39,565 nt of DNA from an uncultured Bacilli bacterium. Lineage in GTDB: Bacteria > Bacillota_I > Bacilli_A > RF39 > UBA660. The stretch spans positions 1 through 39,565 of the forward strand of contig CANQMM010000007.1 in the NCBI GenBank assembly GCA_947624955.1, written 5' to 3'. The translations under genes and the position numbers were made by a program. Below, one piece after another: positions 7,001 through 14,829 of the stretch. How positions within the stretch are numbered: position 1 is the first letter of the stretch; the number at the start of each line of letters is the position of its first letter. The notes under the pieces were generated by a model that did no database searches, had not been told where the DNA came from, and saw only the letters and a program-made list of their open reading frames with translations.

Positions 7001-8438
7001 CTTGTTTTAAGATTTCTTTAGTCATTACAGGGTTGGCTTTGCCTTTCGTTTCTTTCATTACTTGGCCGACAAAGTAGTCAAATAAATTAGTGTGACCATT
7101 ATGATAATCGGCAATTTGCTCTTGATGAGTAGCTAAAATATTTTTAATGATGGTCGTTAATTCTTGCGTATCGGATATTTGACTATTAGCATTGATAAAT
7201 TCTTGAGGACTTTTCTTCTCTTCAAGTGATTTAGTAAATATTTCTTTGGCTTGTTTAGAAGATATTTTATTAGATTCTAAGGCGTCAGTAATGAGTTTTA
7301 ACTCTTTTGGTCGCAAGTAGAATTCATCGATACTGATAGAGTCTTTATTTAATTCACTGATGATATTGACTGTAACCCAGTTAGCGGCCCTTTTAGGGTC
7401 AATACCGATATTTACGCATTCTTCAAAGTAATCGGAAATAGCTTTTTCTTTAACTAAGACGGTGGCATCATAATTAGATAAACCGAGTTCATTAATGTAT
7501 TTATTCTTCCGGTCTAAGGCAAGCATCGGAATGGAATTTTTAATTTCTTTTAACCATTCGGGGTCAATTTTAAATTTAGGAATATTGGGTTCAACAAAGT
7601 ATTTGTAATCGATTTCATCAACTTTACTACGCATAAATTTGGTGGTACCGGATTCTTCGTCCCATCTTCTAGTTTGTTGCTCCATTTCAGCGTATTTACC
7701 GGTTTCTTTTAGTTCAATTTGGCGGTTTATTTCATAATTGATGGCATCCCGAACGCCCCCAAAGGAGTTAACGTTTTTCATCTCGACTTTAGTTCCCCAA
7801 TTGTCAGGATTATTTTCGTCTAAGGAGGCATCCATAATTGAAACGTTGACATCACATCTTATTTGGCCCTTTTTGCTATCGGCATCGGAGATATTGGCAT
7901 ACTGATAGATACTGCGCATGTGTTCTAAAAATGCTACTGCTTCATCGGCACTATGTAAGTCGGGTTCAGTTACTAATTCTAAAAGTGGAATGCCAGCTCG
8001 GTTATAATCGATATTACTTGTAGAATAGTAATGATCTAAACTAGCGGTGTCTTCTTCTAAGTGGATGTTATTAATCCGAACTTTATGTAATTCCCCATTA
8101 TATTCAAATTCGACATAGCCATCAGTTCCCACCGGAATGGGTTTGGTGTTTTGGGTAATTTGGTAACCTTTGGGTAAATCTGGATAGTAATAATTTTTTC
8201 TTTCAAAATACATATATTCTGGTTGTGTACAATGTAAAATCATACTAGCCATTAAACTTAAACGAACTGCTTCTTTATTGACAACAGGCAAAGTACCCGG
8301 GAAAGCCATATCGACAGGTCGGACATTACTATTTGGGGAACCACTAAAGGAATTTTTTGCACTCGAAAATACTTTAGATTTAGTTTTAGAAATTTCACAG
8401 TGCATTTCGAGTCCAATTTTCGCTAAGTATTTAGTCAT
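6987..8438 (-). CDS. gatB: Asp/Glu-tRNA amidotransferase subunit B
   Basis: GatB phosphorylates the mischarged Glu (or Asp) on tRNA and passes it ammonia, making Gln-tRNA(Gln) or Asn-tRNA(Asn). At 483 residues it is full length. Signatures include KIGLEMHCEI at the N-terminus, FPGTLPVVN, YYYPDLPKGYQITQ, RCDVNVSI and KVEMKNVNSFGGVRDAINYE. A helical/YqeY-like tail follows, ending in GKANP. It is last in the operon and overlaps the gatA end by eight bases, consistent with coupled translation of the complex. Because AsnRS is encoded in the same operon, the main product is presumably Gln-tRNA(Gln); whether a GlnRS exists elsewhere cannot be seen. Confidence 0.95.
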   Translation of the reverse strand: MTKYLAKIGLEMHCEISKTKSKVFSSAKNSFSGSPNSNVRPVDMAFPGTLPVVNKEAVRLSLMASMILHCTQPEYMYFERKNYYYPDLPKGYQITQNTKPIPVGTDGYVEFEYNGELHKVRINNIHLEEDTASLDHYYSTSNIDYNRAGIPLLELVTEPDLHSADEAVAFLEHMRSIYQYANISDADSKKGQIRCDVNVSIMDASLDENNPDNWGTKVEMKNVNSFGGVRDAINYEINRQIELKETGKYAEMEQQTRRWDEESGTTKFMRSKVDEIDYKYFVEPNIPKFKIDPEWLKEIKNSIPMLALDRKNKYINELGLSNYDATVLVKEKAISDYFEECVNIGIDPKRAANWVTVNIISELNKDSISIDEFYLRPKELKLITDALESNKISSKQAKEIFTKSLEEKKSPQEFINANSQISDTQELTTIIKNILATHQEQIADYHNGHTNLFDYFVGQVMKETKGKANPVMTKEILKQELDK

Positions 8439-9897
8439 GATTTGTCACCTCTTTAGCTATTTGATTGCGGTAATTCATAGTATTTTCAAGCGCATAGGCA
8501 ATATTTAAAACATTAGCATCATCGTAGCAGTTACCGGTAATATTGATACCTACTGGTAAGCCGCTTATAAAACCATTAGGAATGGTGATAGATGGGAAAC
8601 CGCCAAAGTTACCAATTTGTAAATGTTCTTCCAAAATTTCAGAATTGCTATCCAATTTAGTGTTGGAATTTTCTAACGGTTTAGCCGGACCACTCCCAAC
8701 CGGTAAAATGACCGCATCATAAGTAGCGAATAGTTCTTTCCAACGATCGACTAAAAGTCGGCGAACACGTTGGGCATTCTTGAAATAACGTTCTTGATTT
8801 TCTCTTTGTAAAATGTAAGAACCGATAACAAAACGTCTTTTAATAAGGGGTGAAAAACCTTTAGTACGGTGGTCTTTCATCATGGCAATATAATTTTCAC
8901 CCGCGCCCCGAGGCCCAAAGATAATCCCGGTTAGATTACTCATATTAGAAGTAGCTTCCGCACAAGATATGGTAACGTAAGTAGCCGGTTCCGCATTGAG
9001 CAAAGTCCGGTCGACGCTTACTTCTTCGACGGTAACTCCTAAGTTTTTAAGATTATCTAAAGTTCGGTGAAAATTAGCTAAGTGTTCTTTTAACTCGGCA
9101 TTAGCGTGCGGATAGTTCGCTATGTCACAAATTTCTTTGATGTAACAAACTTTCTTACCTTTAACTTGACCGTTTAAGGAAGCCCGTAAATGGATATTTT
9201 CAGAATCCCAACTCGTCATATCATTGGGGTCAATGCCTTTCATTGCATCAACGACAATGGCGGCATCTTGGACATTTCGCGTAAGAACACCACAGTGGTC
9301 TAAGCTCGAAGCAAAAGCAAATAAGCCGTAACGTGAAATCATCCCATAAGTTGGTTTATAGCCAACGATACCACAATAAGCAGCAGGTTTTCTAATTGAA
9401 TCTCCAGTATCACTACCTAAGGCATACGGATAGACGCCACTAGCTACCGCACAAGCACTTCCGGCTGAAGAACCGGCACACATTCTTGTTGGATTCCAAG
9501 GATTTTTGACTATCCCAGTATGGCCTGTAGTACCTGTTCCGCCCATACCAAATTCATCTAAGACGGTTTTATTAACGGGAACGGCACCGGCTTTTTCAAG
9601 ATTTAAAACGGCCGTTGCAGAAAAGAATGGCACATAATCTTTTAAAGTATTAGATGATCCCGTAGATAAGATACCTTTGGTTGAATAGTTATCTTTAATA
9701 CCATAGGGAATACCGGAAAGTAAATTATCAGTAATTTCCCTAGGTTTAGCATCATCTAAAATAGTAACAAAAGCATTATATTTTTCTTGAACTTTGTGAG
9801 ATAATTCCAAAGATTCTTGGATTAGTTCTTCACTCGTAACTTCGCCATTTTTTAGAAGTTCGTGAAGCTCTTCAATAGTTTTATGCATATATTTCAT
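8431..9897 (-). CDS. gatA: Asp/Glu-tRNA amidotransferase subunit A (amidase)
   Basis: GatA releases ammonia from glutamine or asparagine for GatB. The amidase-signature triad is visible: the Lys in GIKDN, the first Ser in CAGSSAGSACAVASG, and the nucleophile Ser in GSDTGDSIRKPAAYCG. In most relatives the last motif is DTGGS, so an Asp replaces the second Gly next to the nucleophile. The downstream VGYKPTYGMISRYGLFAFASSLDH motif is well conserved, so I expect an active enzyme. Length is normal (488). AGGTGA five bases before the ATG ending at 9897 supports that start. The end overlaps gatB. Confidence 0.94.
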   Translation of the reverse strand: MKYMHKTIEELHELLKNGEVTSEELIQESLELSHKVQEKYNAFVTILDDAKPREITDNLLSGIPYGIKDNYSTKGILSTGSSNTLKDYVPFFSATAVLNLEKAGAVPVNKTVLDEFGMGGTGTTGHTGIVKNPWNPTRMCAGSSAGSACAVASGVYPYALGSDTGDSIRKPAAYCGIVGYKPTYGMISRYGLFAFASSLDHCGVLTRNVQDAAIVVDAMKGIDPNDMTSWDSENIHLRASLNGQVKGKKVCYIKEICDIANYPHANAELKEHLANFHRTLDNLKNLGVTVEEVSVDRTLLNAEPATYVTISCAEATSNMSNLTGIIFGPRGAGENYIAMMKDHRTKGFSPLIKRRFVIGSYILQRENQERYFKNAQRVRRLLVDRWKELFATYDAVILPVGSGPAKPLENSNTKLDSNSEILEEHLQIGNFGGFPSITIPNGFISGLPVGINITGNCYDDANVLNIAYALENTMNYRNQIAKEVTNHD

Positions 9898-9905
9898 AAG
9901 TTCAC

Positions 9906-10202
9906 CTACCCGACGATCTTCGGAACAGTTATTTCACTGCCTTCGGTTTCGTCACAATTAGCTAAAAGTTCTTCAACAGGAATAGATTCTTCGACGATAT
10001 CCTCTCTTAGAGTATAAGTAAAATCATCGAGACAATGGGTCATCGGAGGAACTTTAGCAATATCTTTAATATCATTAACGGAATCAGCTGTGGCATCGAT
10101 TATTCCAAACTCATCTAAAACCATTTGATTTTCTTCGGGGGTTAGACCAATCAGTAATTTATCAGCTAATTCATCAACTAATTCACTTGTAAATTTCGTC
10201 AT
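9906..10202 (-). CDS. gatC: Asp/Glu-tRNA amidotransferase subunit C
   Basis: This 98-residue protein is the GatC chaperone that wraps around GatA and links it to GatB. Support comes from size, the order gatC-gatA-gatB, the N-terminal helix pattern with ELADKLLIGLTPEENQMVLDEF and the mid-protein VPPMTHCLD, which corresponds to the family's VxPTxHxxx region. A GAGGT site sits six bases before the ATG. The gap to gatA is eight bases. Confidence 0.88.
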   Translation of the reverse strand: MTKFTSELVDELADKLLIGLTPEENQMVLDEFGIIDATADSVNDIKDIAKVPPMTHCLDDFTYTLREDIVEESIPVEELLANCDETEGSEITVPKIVG

Positions 10203-10215
10203 AATTATACCTCAT

Positions 10216-11586
10216 CTAATAATCACAGTTACCAGGGGTTCTTGGGAATGGGATGACATCTCTAATATTTTCGACCCCTGTTAGATAAATAAGTAATCTT
10301 TCAAAGCCCATACCAAAGCCAGAATGATAACAACCACCATATTTTCTTAAATTAATAAACCAATCGACAGTATCGATATCGACGTGTAAGTCTTGACAAC
10401 GTTGCATTAACTTAGCGTAATCTTCTTCCCTTTGGGAACCACCCATTAGTTCACCAGCACCAGGAACTTCTAGGTCAACAGCTGCCACGGTCGTATTATC
10501 AGGATTTAATTTCATATACCAAGCTTTAATATCTTTAGGCCAATTAGTAATAAATACAGGACCATTATAATACTCAGTAAGATATTTTTCGTGTTCTTTA
10601 GCAATATCATCTTGGTATGATGGAGTAAATTCCCATTGAACAGGAGCATTTTTTAAAATATCGACGGCTTCGTGATGGGTAATTCTAACGAATTGGGAAT
10701 TAACCAATTTAGTTAGTTTTTCTTTTAATCCTTTTTCGACGAATTCATCACAGAAAGCGATTTCTTGTGGACAATGTTCAAGAACATAGTTAACGATGTA
10801 TTTAAGCATTTCTTCTTCGATGTTCATTAAGCCATCTAAATCACAAAAGGCAATTTCCGGTTCAATCATCCAAAATTCATTAGCGTGGGTTTTCGTGTTG
10901 GAGTTTTCCGTTCTAAAGGTTGGCCCAAAAGTATAGATCTTTTTAAAGGCCATGGCAAATGCTTCACCGTGTAATTGACCAGTACCGGTTACAAAAGCTT
11001 GCTTACCAAATAGATCTTTACTCATATCGACGTGTCCATCTTTCATTGGAAGCTTATCAAAATTTAGAGTGGTTATTTTAAACATTTGGTCAGAACCTTC
11101 GCAATCAGCGGTCGTAATTAGTGGTGTATGGACATAAACGTAGTTATGGCTTTGGAAATATTCGTGAATGGCCATAGCAGCTACACTGCGAATTTTAAAG
11201 ACCGCTTGAAATAAGTTAGTCCGAGGTCGGAGATAAGCGACATCTCGTAGAAATTCGCGAGTATGTCTTTTAGGTTGAATTGGATAATCAGCGGGACAAT
11301 CACCTTCGAGAGTTATACTTTCCGCCTTCAATTCAAATTCTTGGTTACCGCCGATAGAAGGCACGATCTGTCCTGCGACTTTAATGGCACAACCAACTAA
11401 TAGTTTTTGAATTTCGGCAAAATTACTGATTGTTTGGTCATAGACAATTTGTAAATGTTGGAATGTCGTGCCATCAGAAAAGTCGATAAAACCAAATTCT
11501 TTTTGCTTACGATGTTGTTTAATCCATCCTTCAACGACAACGTGGTCATTGATTTTACTTTTTTGAAATAAATCTTTTAAATCCAT
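10216..11586 (-). CDS. asnS: asparaginyl-tRNA synthetase (class II)
   Basis: This enzyme charges tRNA(Asn) directly. The N-terminal OB-fold anticodon-binding domain (about 1-105, VEGWIKQHRKQKEFGFIDFSDG) is followed by a class II core. PIQPKRHTREFLRDVAYLRPRTN, motif 2 GPTFRTENSNTKTHANEFWMIEPE and motif 3 GFGMGFERLLIYLTG with the terminal PRTPGNCDY are AsnRS rather than AspRS signatures. The length of 456 is typical. It sits directly behind hisS, where Bacillus has aspS, and five bases separate the two genes. The presence of AsnRS makes GatCAB dispensable for Asn-tRNA formation. Confidence 0.94.
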   Translation of the reverse strand: MDLKDLFQKSKINDHVVVEGWIKQHRKQKEFGFIDFSDGTTFQHLQIVYDQTISNFAEIQKLLVGCAIKVAGQIVPSIGGNQEFELKAESITLEGDCPADYPIQPKRHTREFLRDVAYLRPRTNLFQAVFKIRSVAAMAIHEYFQSHNYVYVHTPLITTADCEGSDQMFKITTLNFDKLPMKDGHVDMSKDLFGKQAFVTGTGQLHGEAFAMAFKKIYTFGPTFRTENSNTKTHANEFWMIEPEIAFCDLDGLMNIEEEMLKYIVNYVLEHCPQEIAFCDEFVEKGLKEKLTKLVNSQFVRITHHEAVDILKNAPVQWEFTPSYQDDIAKEHEKYLTEYYNGPVFITNWPKDIKAWYMKLNPDNTTVAAVDLEVPGAGELMGGSQREEDYAKLMQRCQDLHVDIDTVDWFINLRKYGGCYHSGFGMGFERLLIYLTGVENIRDVIPFPRTPGNCDY

Positions 11587-11591
11587 AATTT

Positions 11592-12911
11592 TTATTCTCC
11601 TTTAATTATCTTGATACATTTTTGAATATCAACGGTTTCTTGGGTACTATTTAGCATATCTTTGATGGTAAGAGTACCGGTATTCTGCTCATCTTCCCCA
11701 ATTAAAATGACATAAGGTATGCCACTACGGTCAGCAAATTTAATCTTTTGGGCAATCTTTTTATCTTGATAGTAAATATCAGTTGAGATATTGGCGTCTC
11801 TTAAGGCATTAGCTGTTTGCGTAGCGTAAGGTATTTGAGCGGCATCTAGCGGAATTAGCAAGCATTCTGTAAGATTATTTTTAAAATTAGGAAGAAGATT
11901 AACTTCTTTTAATTTAGCAAATAACCTTGTTAAGCCGATGGAAATACCGACACCCGGTAGGGTTTCATTAGAATAGTATGAGGTCAAATTCTCATAACGG
12001 CCACCGGAACAAACGCTACCTAAATCACGGTGGTCATCGATAATTGTTTCATAGACAGTTCCAGTATAGTAATCGAGGCCACGCGCAATAGTCAAATCGA
12101 TGTGGTAATATTCTTCCACAATGTTCGCGGATTCTAAATAATTTAAAACGGTTGTTAATTCTTCGATTCCTAAATTAAATAGATTATTCGAAATTGCCAT
12201 ATCTTTTAATTTAGTTAGAATCTCGGCATTAGTTCCCTTAGTAGTTATAAAACCAATTATTGTTTCAATTTGCTTTTGAGCAATGCCAATTTTTTGCAAT
12301 TCTTCAATGACGGCATTTGACCCGATTTTATCTAGTTTATCGATAATTCTTAAGATATCGGTAATTTGGCCCTCGAGGTTTAAAGACTCGAAGAAGCCAT
12401 TTAAAATCTTTCGGTTATTTAGATGAATAGTAAATTTACCAAAGCCAAGTTTTTGAAATATTTGATAGATGATAAGAGGCATTTCGGCATCATAAGCTAA
12501 ACTCAAGGTTTCTTGTCCAATTACATCGATATCACATTGGTAGAATTCGCGATAACGGCCGTGTTGTGGTCTTTCCCCACGGAAAACCTTCCCGATTTGG
12601 TAACGTTTAAAAGGAAAGATTAATTCATTACGGTGACTAGCAACATATCTAGCAAGAGGAACAGTGAGGTCAAAACGTAAGGCTAAGTCATTTTCCCCTT
12701 TCGTAAAACGATATATTTGTTTTTCAGTTTCCCCGCCGGCTTTAGCTAGTAAAACATTAGCATATTCAATAACCGGGGTATCAAGTGGGAGATAACCAAA
12801 TGCCTCATAGACATTTTGAATCGTATTTTTTATTTGATTAAAGACGATTTGGTCTTTAGGTAATAATTCCATAAAGCCGGGTAAGATTTTAGGTTCAATT
12901 GGATTTTTCAT
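11592..12911 (-). CDS. hisS: histidyl-tRNA synthetase
   Basis: HisRS charges tRNA(His) as a class II dimer. The 439 residues show motif 2 FRGERPQHGRYREFYQCDIDVIG, the HisA motif ARGLDYYTGTVYE, and VGISIGLTRLFAKL, followed by a C-terminal anticodon-binding domain (about 345-439). The start has a GGAAG site and lies about 21 bases after the T-box terminator. It is the first gene of the hisS-asnS-gatCAB operon. Confidence 0.95.
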   Translation of the reverse strand: MKNPIEPKILPGFMELLPKDQIVFNQIKNTIQNVYEAFGYLPLDTPVIEYANVLLAKAGGETEKQIYRFTKGENDLALRFDLTVPLARYVASHRNELIFPFKRYQIGKVFRGERPQHGRYREFYQCDIDVIGQETLSLAYDAEMPLIIYQIFQKLGFGKFTIHLNNRKILNGFFESLNLEGQITDILRIIDKLDKIGSNAVIEELQKIGIAQKQIETIIGFITTKGTNAEILTKLKDMAISNNLFNLGIEELTTVLNYLESANIVEEYYHIDLTIARGLDYYTGTVYETIIDDHRDLGSVCSGGRYENLTSYYSNETLPGVGISIGLTRLFAKLKEVNLLPNFKNNLTECLLIPLDAAQIPYATQTANALRDANISTDIYYQDKKIAQKIKFADRSGIPYVILIGEDEQNTGTLTIKDMLNSTQETVDIQKCIKIIKGE

Positions 12912-12931
12912 TTTTATACTTCCTTTCGATT

Positions 12932-12957
12932 AAAAAAGTACTTAGTCGTGTAAGGAC
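12932..12957 (-). terminator. T-box-controlled terminator
   Basis: GTCCTTA (12951-12957) can pair with TAAGTAC (12938-12944) immediately before a T-run (12932-12937). It shares the CCTTAC strand with the antiterminator, so the two folds exclude each other. A larger alternative uses AGTAC/GTACT further out. Confidence 0.7.
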
Positions 12958-13129
12958 GCTTTTTAGCGCGGTGCCACCTTACTTTACTAGGTACTCTCAT
13001 TATCTTTATCGCATATATGCGTTTCTAATTAGGGAAAGTGTTATTCGTTATAGTTTATAATCGGCATTTGCACCATCTAGCCTTCTCTTTATTATAAAGT
13101 TATAATTACTTCTCTTTCCTTAGAAAATC
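12932..13129 (-). promoter_or_regulatory. T-box leader, predicted tRNA(Asn)-responsive
   Basis: The minus-strand leader carries the T-box core AAGGTGGCACCGCG (12967-12980). Stem I closes with GGAAAG/CTTTCC and CTAA/TTAG; its internal loop has AGAAGTA on the 5' side and CGAATAACA on the 3' side, and the helix above is TTATAACTTTATAAT paired with ATTATAAACTATAA. The triplet at the canonical place, followed by A, is AAC (13040-13042), an Asn codon. The antiterminator is GTAAGG-[TGGCACC]-GCGC-loop-GCGT-CCTTAC. Its variable base C pairs with discriminator G73, which tRNA(Asn) has and bacterial tRNA(His) (C73) does not. A palindromic CGCATATATGCG stem III lies between. Uncharged tRNA(Asn) would permit transcription of hisS-asnS-gatCAB. 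Confidence 0.88.
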
Positions 13130-13135
13130 AATTTA

Positions 13136-13164
13136 ATTTTATCTTAGATTAAGGAAAATGTCAA
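13136..13164 (-). promoter_or_regulatory. promoter of the hisS operon T-box leader
   Basis: On the minus strand TTGACA (13159-13164), 17 bases and TAAAAT (13136-13141) form a near-consensus sigma-70/SigA promoter. The -35 box contains the TGA stop of the upstream gene. Confidence 0.85.
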
Positions 13165-14381
13165 TCAGTCTCGTTCTGGGGTTCTAGCTGATAAGTATTA
13201 GGATTTAAGTAGTAATAATCGATAATGGGATTATTTTCTCTTAAAATACTAATTACTATCTGATCATTTTCTTTAGATACTTGGAAAGGTATTTTATTAG
13301 TGATGGATGGGTCGATCTCGACTTGAATATCTTCGGAATTTAATTTTTGATCTTCAAGATTACGGATACTTAGTTTAAGATTAGAGTCAACGGTAAAGAA
13401 GACGCCTTCTTGGAAGGTAATATATAAGTAATGTTCTTTAAAGATGGCTAAAGGTGTACTATCTAAAACTCGGTAAGTAGTAATATCTTGTTCATTAACT
13501 GTCTCTCTTCGCGGACTTAAATAGTAATAATTATTATCTATTTGATAGACATCCGTAATTGGGGTATTAGATATATAGATGTTATCTTGAAAATTAGTCA
13601 CCATCCAGTATTTAGCTTTAGCTATATAAGTATGGGATTGCTCATTATATTTTATTAAGTCATAGGAAAATGGTACATCTTGGGAGATATTATTTCCAAC
13701 TTTGATGATTCCATACTTATTTTGGGCATTCATGACGATGTATTCATCATTAACCCCTAAACCTTTATTTTGGCTATCGATGAGGGAAGCCCTTACACCA
13801 CTTACTTGGTAAACTATTTTGTTATGTTCAATATCTACTAGATAAACGATTTTTTCTTTACTAGTTGAGTCATCGATAAATAAATAATTATTATATTGTT
13901 TGATAGGAATATCTTCTTGGTAATCGTATTCCGATAAGACAGAATAAGCGACATGACAAGAACTCTTACTATTGAGACAGCGATAATTATAGATTAAATT
14001 ACCATCATCATCGTAAAAGTAAAGAATTCCATCGACTTTAGCTAGCTTGTCCGGATTATCAGGGATAGGATAATCAGTAGGAATTTCAGGATAGGGATTA
14101 GAACTTTTAATAACTTGATATTTTATCCAAAAAGGCGTCATTTCAACTTTATGGTCACTCGTTAAATCATAAGTTCTAAAGACATAACCAAAACTTAAGT
14201 ATTCGGTGATAGTGCCATTATCTAATTCGATTACTTGCTTTTTTAAAGTAATAATTGGAGATTTGCCTTTTTCATAACGTATGTAATCGGTAAGGAAAAA
14301 ACCAATCCAAGTAATGAGTAATAAAAGGAAGAATACTTCCAAAACTCTTTTGAGTTTTTTTAATTTACGAAATATTAGCAT
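13161..14381 (-). CDS. membrane-anchored hypothetical protein, possible WG-like repeats
   Basis: The product has 406 residues, not assigned to a named family. A basic N-terminus (MLIFRKLKKLKR) is followed by a hydrophobic segment VFFLLLLITWIGFFLTDYI (about 15-34), giving an uncleaved anchor with the rest outside. The remainder is beta-rich with many Tyr, Asp and Asn. Segments such as KYGIIKVG...VPFSYDLIKY recall WG repeats, which would suggest a propeller-like sensor domain; this is weak. One Cys pair (residues near 137 and 144) could form a disulfide. The start codon overlaps the dtd stop (TAATG), with AAGGAGGT inside dtd, so translation is coupled to dtd. Confidence 0.6.
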   Translation of the reverse strand: MLIFRKLKKLKRVLEVFFLLLLITWIGFFLTDYIRYEKGKSPIITLKKQVIELDNGTITEYLSFGYVFRTYDLTSDHKVEMTPFWIKYQVIKSSNPYPEIPTDYPIPDNPDKLAKVDGILYFYDDDGNLIYNYRCLNSKSSCHVAYSVLSEYDYQEDIPIKQYNNYLFIDDSTSKEKIVYLVDIEHNKIVYQVSGVRASLIDSQNKGLGVNDEYIVMNAQNKYGIIKVGNNISQDVPFSYDLIKYNEQSHTYIAKAKYWMVTNFQDNIYISNTPITDVYQIDNNYYYLSPRRETVNEQDITTYRVLDSTPLAIFKEHYLYITFQEGVFFTVDSNLKLSIRNLEDQKLNSEDIQVEIDPSITNKIPFQVSKENDQIVISILRENNPIIDYYYLNPNTYQLEPQNETD

Positions 14382-14827
14382 TAGATACCTCCTTGGGAGT
14401 CAAGAATAATCGTGATGGGACCATCATTATGAATATTTACTTGCATATCGGCGCCAAAAATACCGGTAGCGGTTGGGACGAATGATTGCAATAACTCATT
14501 AAACTTTTGATAAAGGACGATAGCTTCATCCCGATTTAAAGCGGCGATATATGAAGGACGATGCCCTTTTTTAGTATCAGCATATAGAGTAAACTGACTT
14601 ATAGAAAGAATGCTACCGCCAATATCTAAAATACTCTTATTCATAATTCCCTTTTCATCATCAAAAATTCGCAGATGAATAATTTTATTGGCCATATACT
14701 TTAAATCCTCAAGCGTATCGCCTTGGGTAAAGCCGACGAGTAAAACGAGTCCATTATTTATTTTACCGACGACTTTTCCATCCACACTTACTTGACTTTC
14801 TTTACTTCTTTGAATAACAACGCGCAT
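14381..14827 (-). CDS. dtd: D-aminoacyl-tRNA deacylase
   Basis: Dtd hydrolyses D-Tyr and other D-aminoacyl-tRNAs (and Gly-tRNA(Ala)) so that they do not enter translation. The 148 residues start MRVVIQRSKESQVSVDG and show both family active-site motifs, ILSISQFTLYADT and the cross-subunit NIHNDGPITIILDS. It follows rel by two bases, the same rel-dtd order as in Bacillus. Start codon preceded by AGAGGT. Confidence 0.95.
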   Translation of the reverse strand: MRVVIQRSKESQVSVDGKVVGKINNGLVLLVGFTQGDTLEDLKYMANKIIHLRIFDDEKGIMNKSILDIGGSILSISQFTLYADTKKGHRPSYIAALNRDEAIVLYQKFNELLQSFVPTATGIFGADMQVNIHNDGPITIILDSQGGI

Positions 14828-14829
14828 AA

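Noticed and set aside
6987-10202. GatCAB as the sole source of Asn-tRNA
   Set aside because: A canonical AsnRS gene lies in the same operon, so transamidation is more likely used for Gln-tRNA.
13044-13046. GAA in the T-box specifier loop as a Glu codon
   Set aside because: A GAA just before the specifier is a common conserved part of the loop, and it is not in the canonical specifier place.
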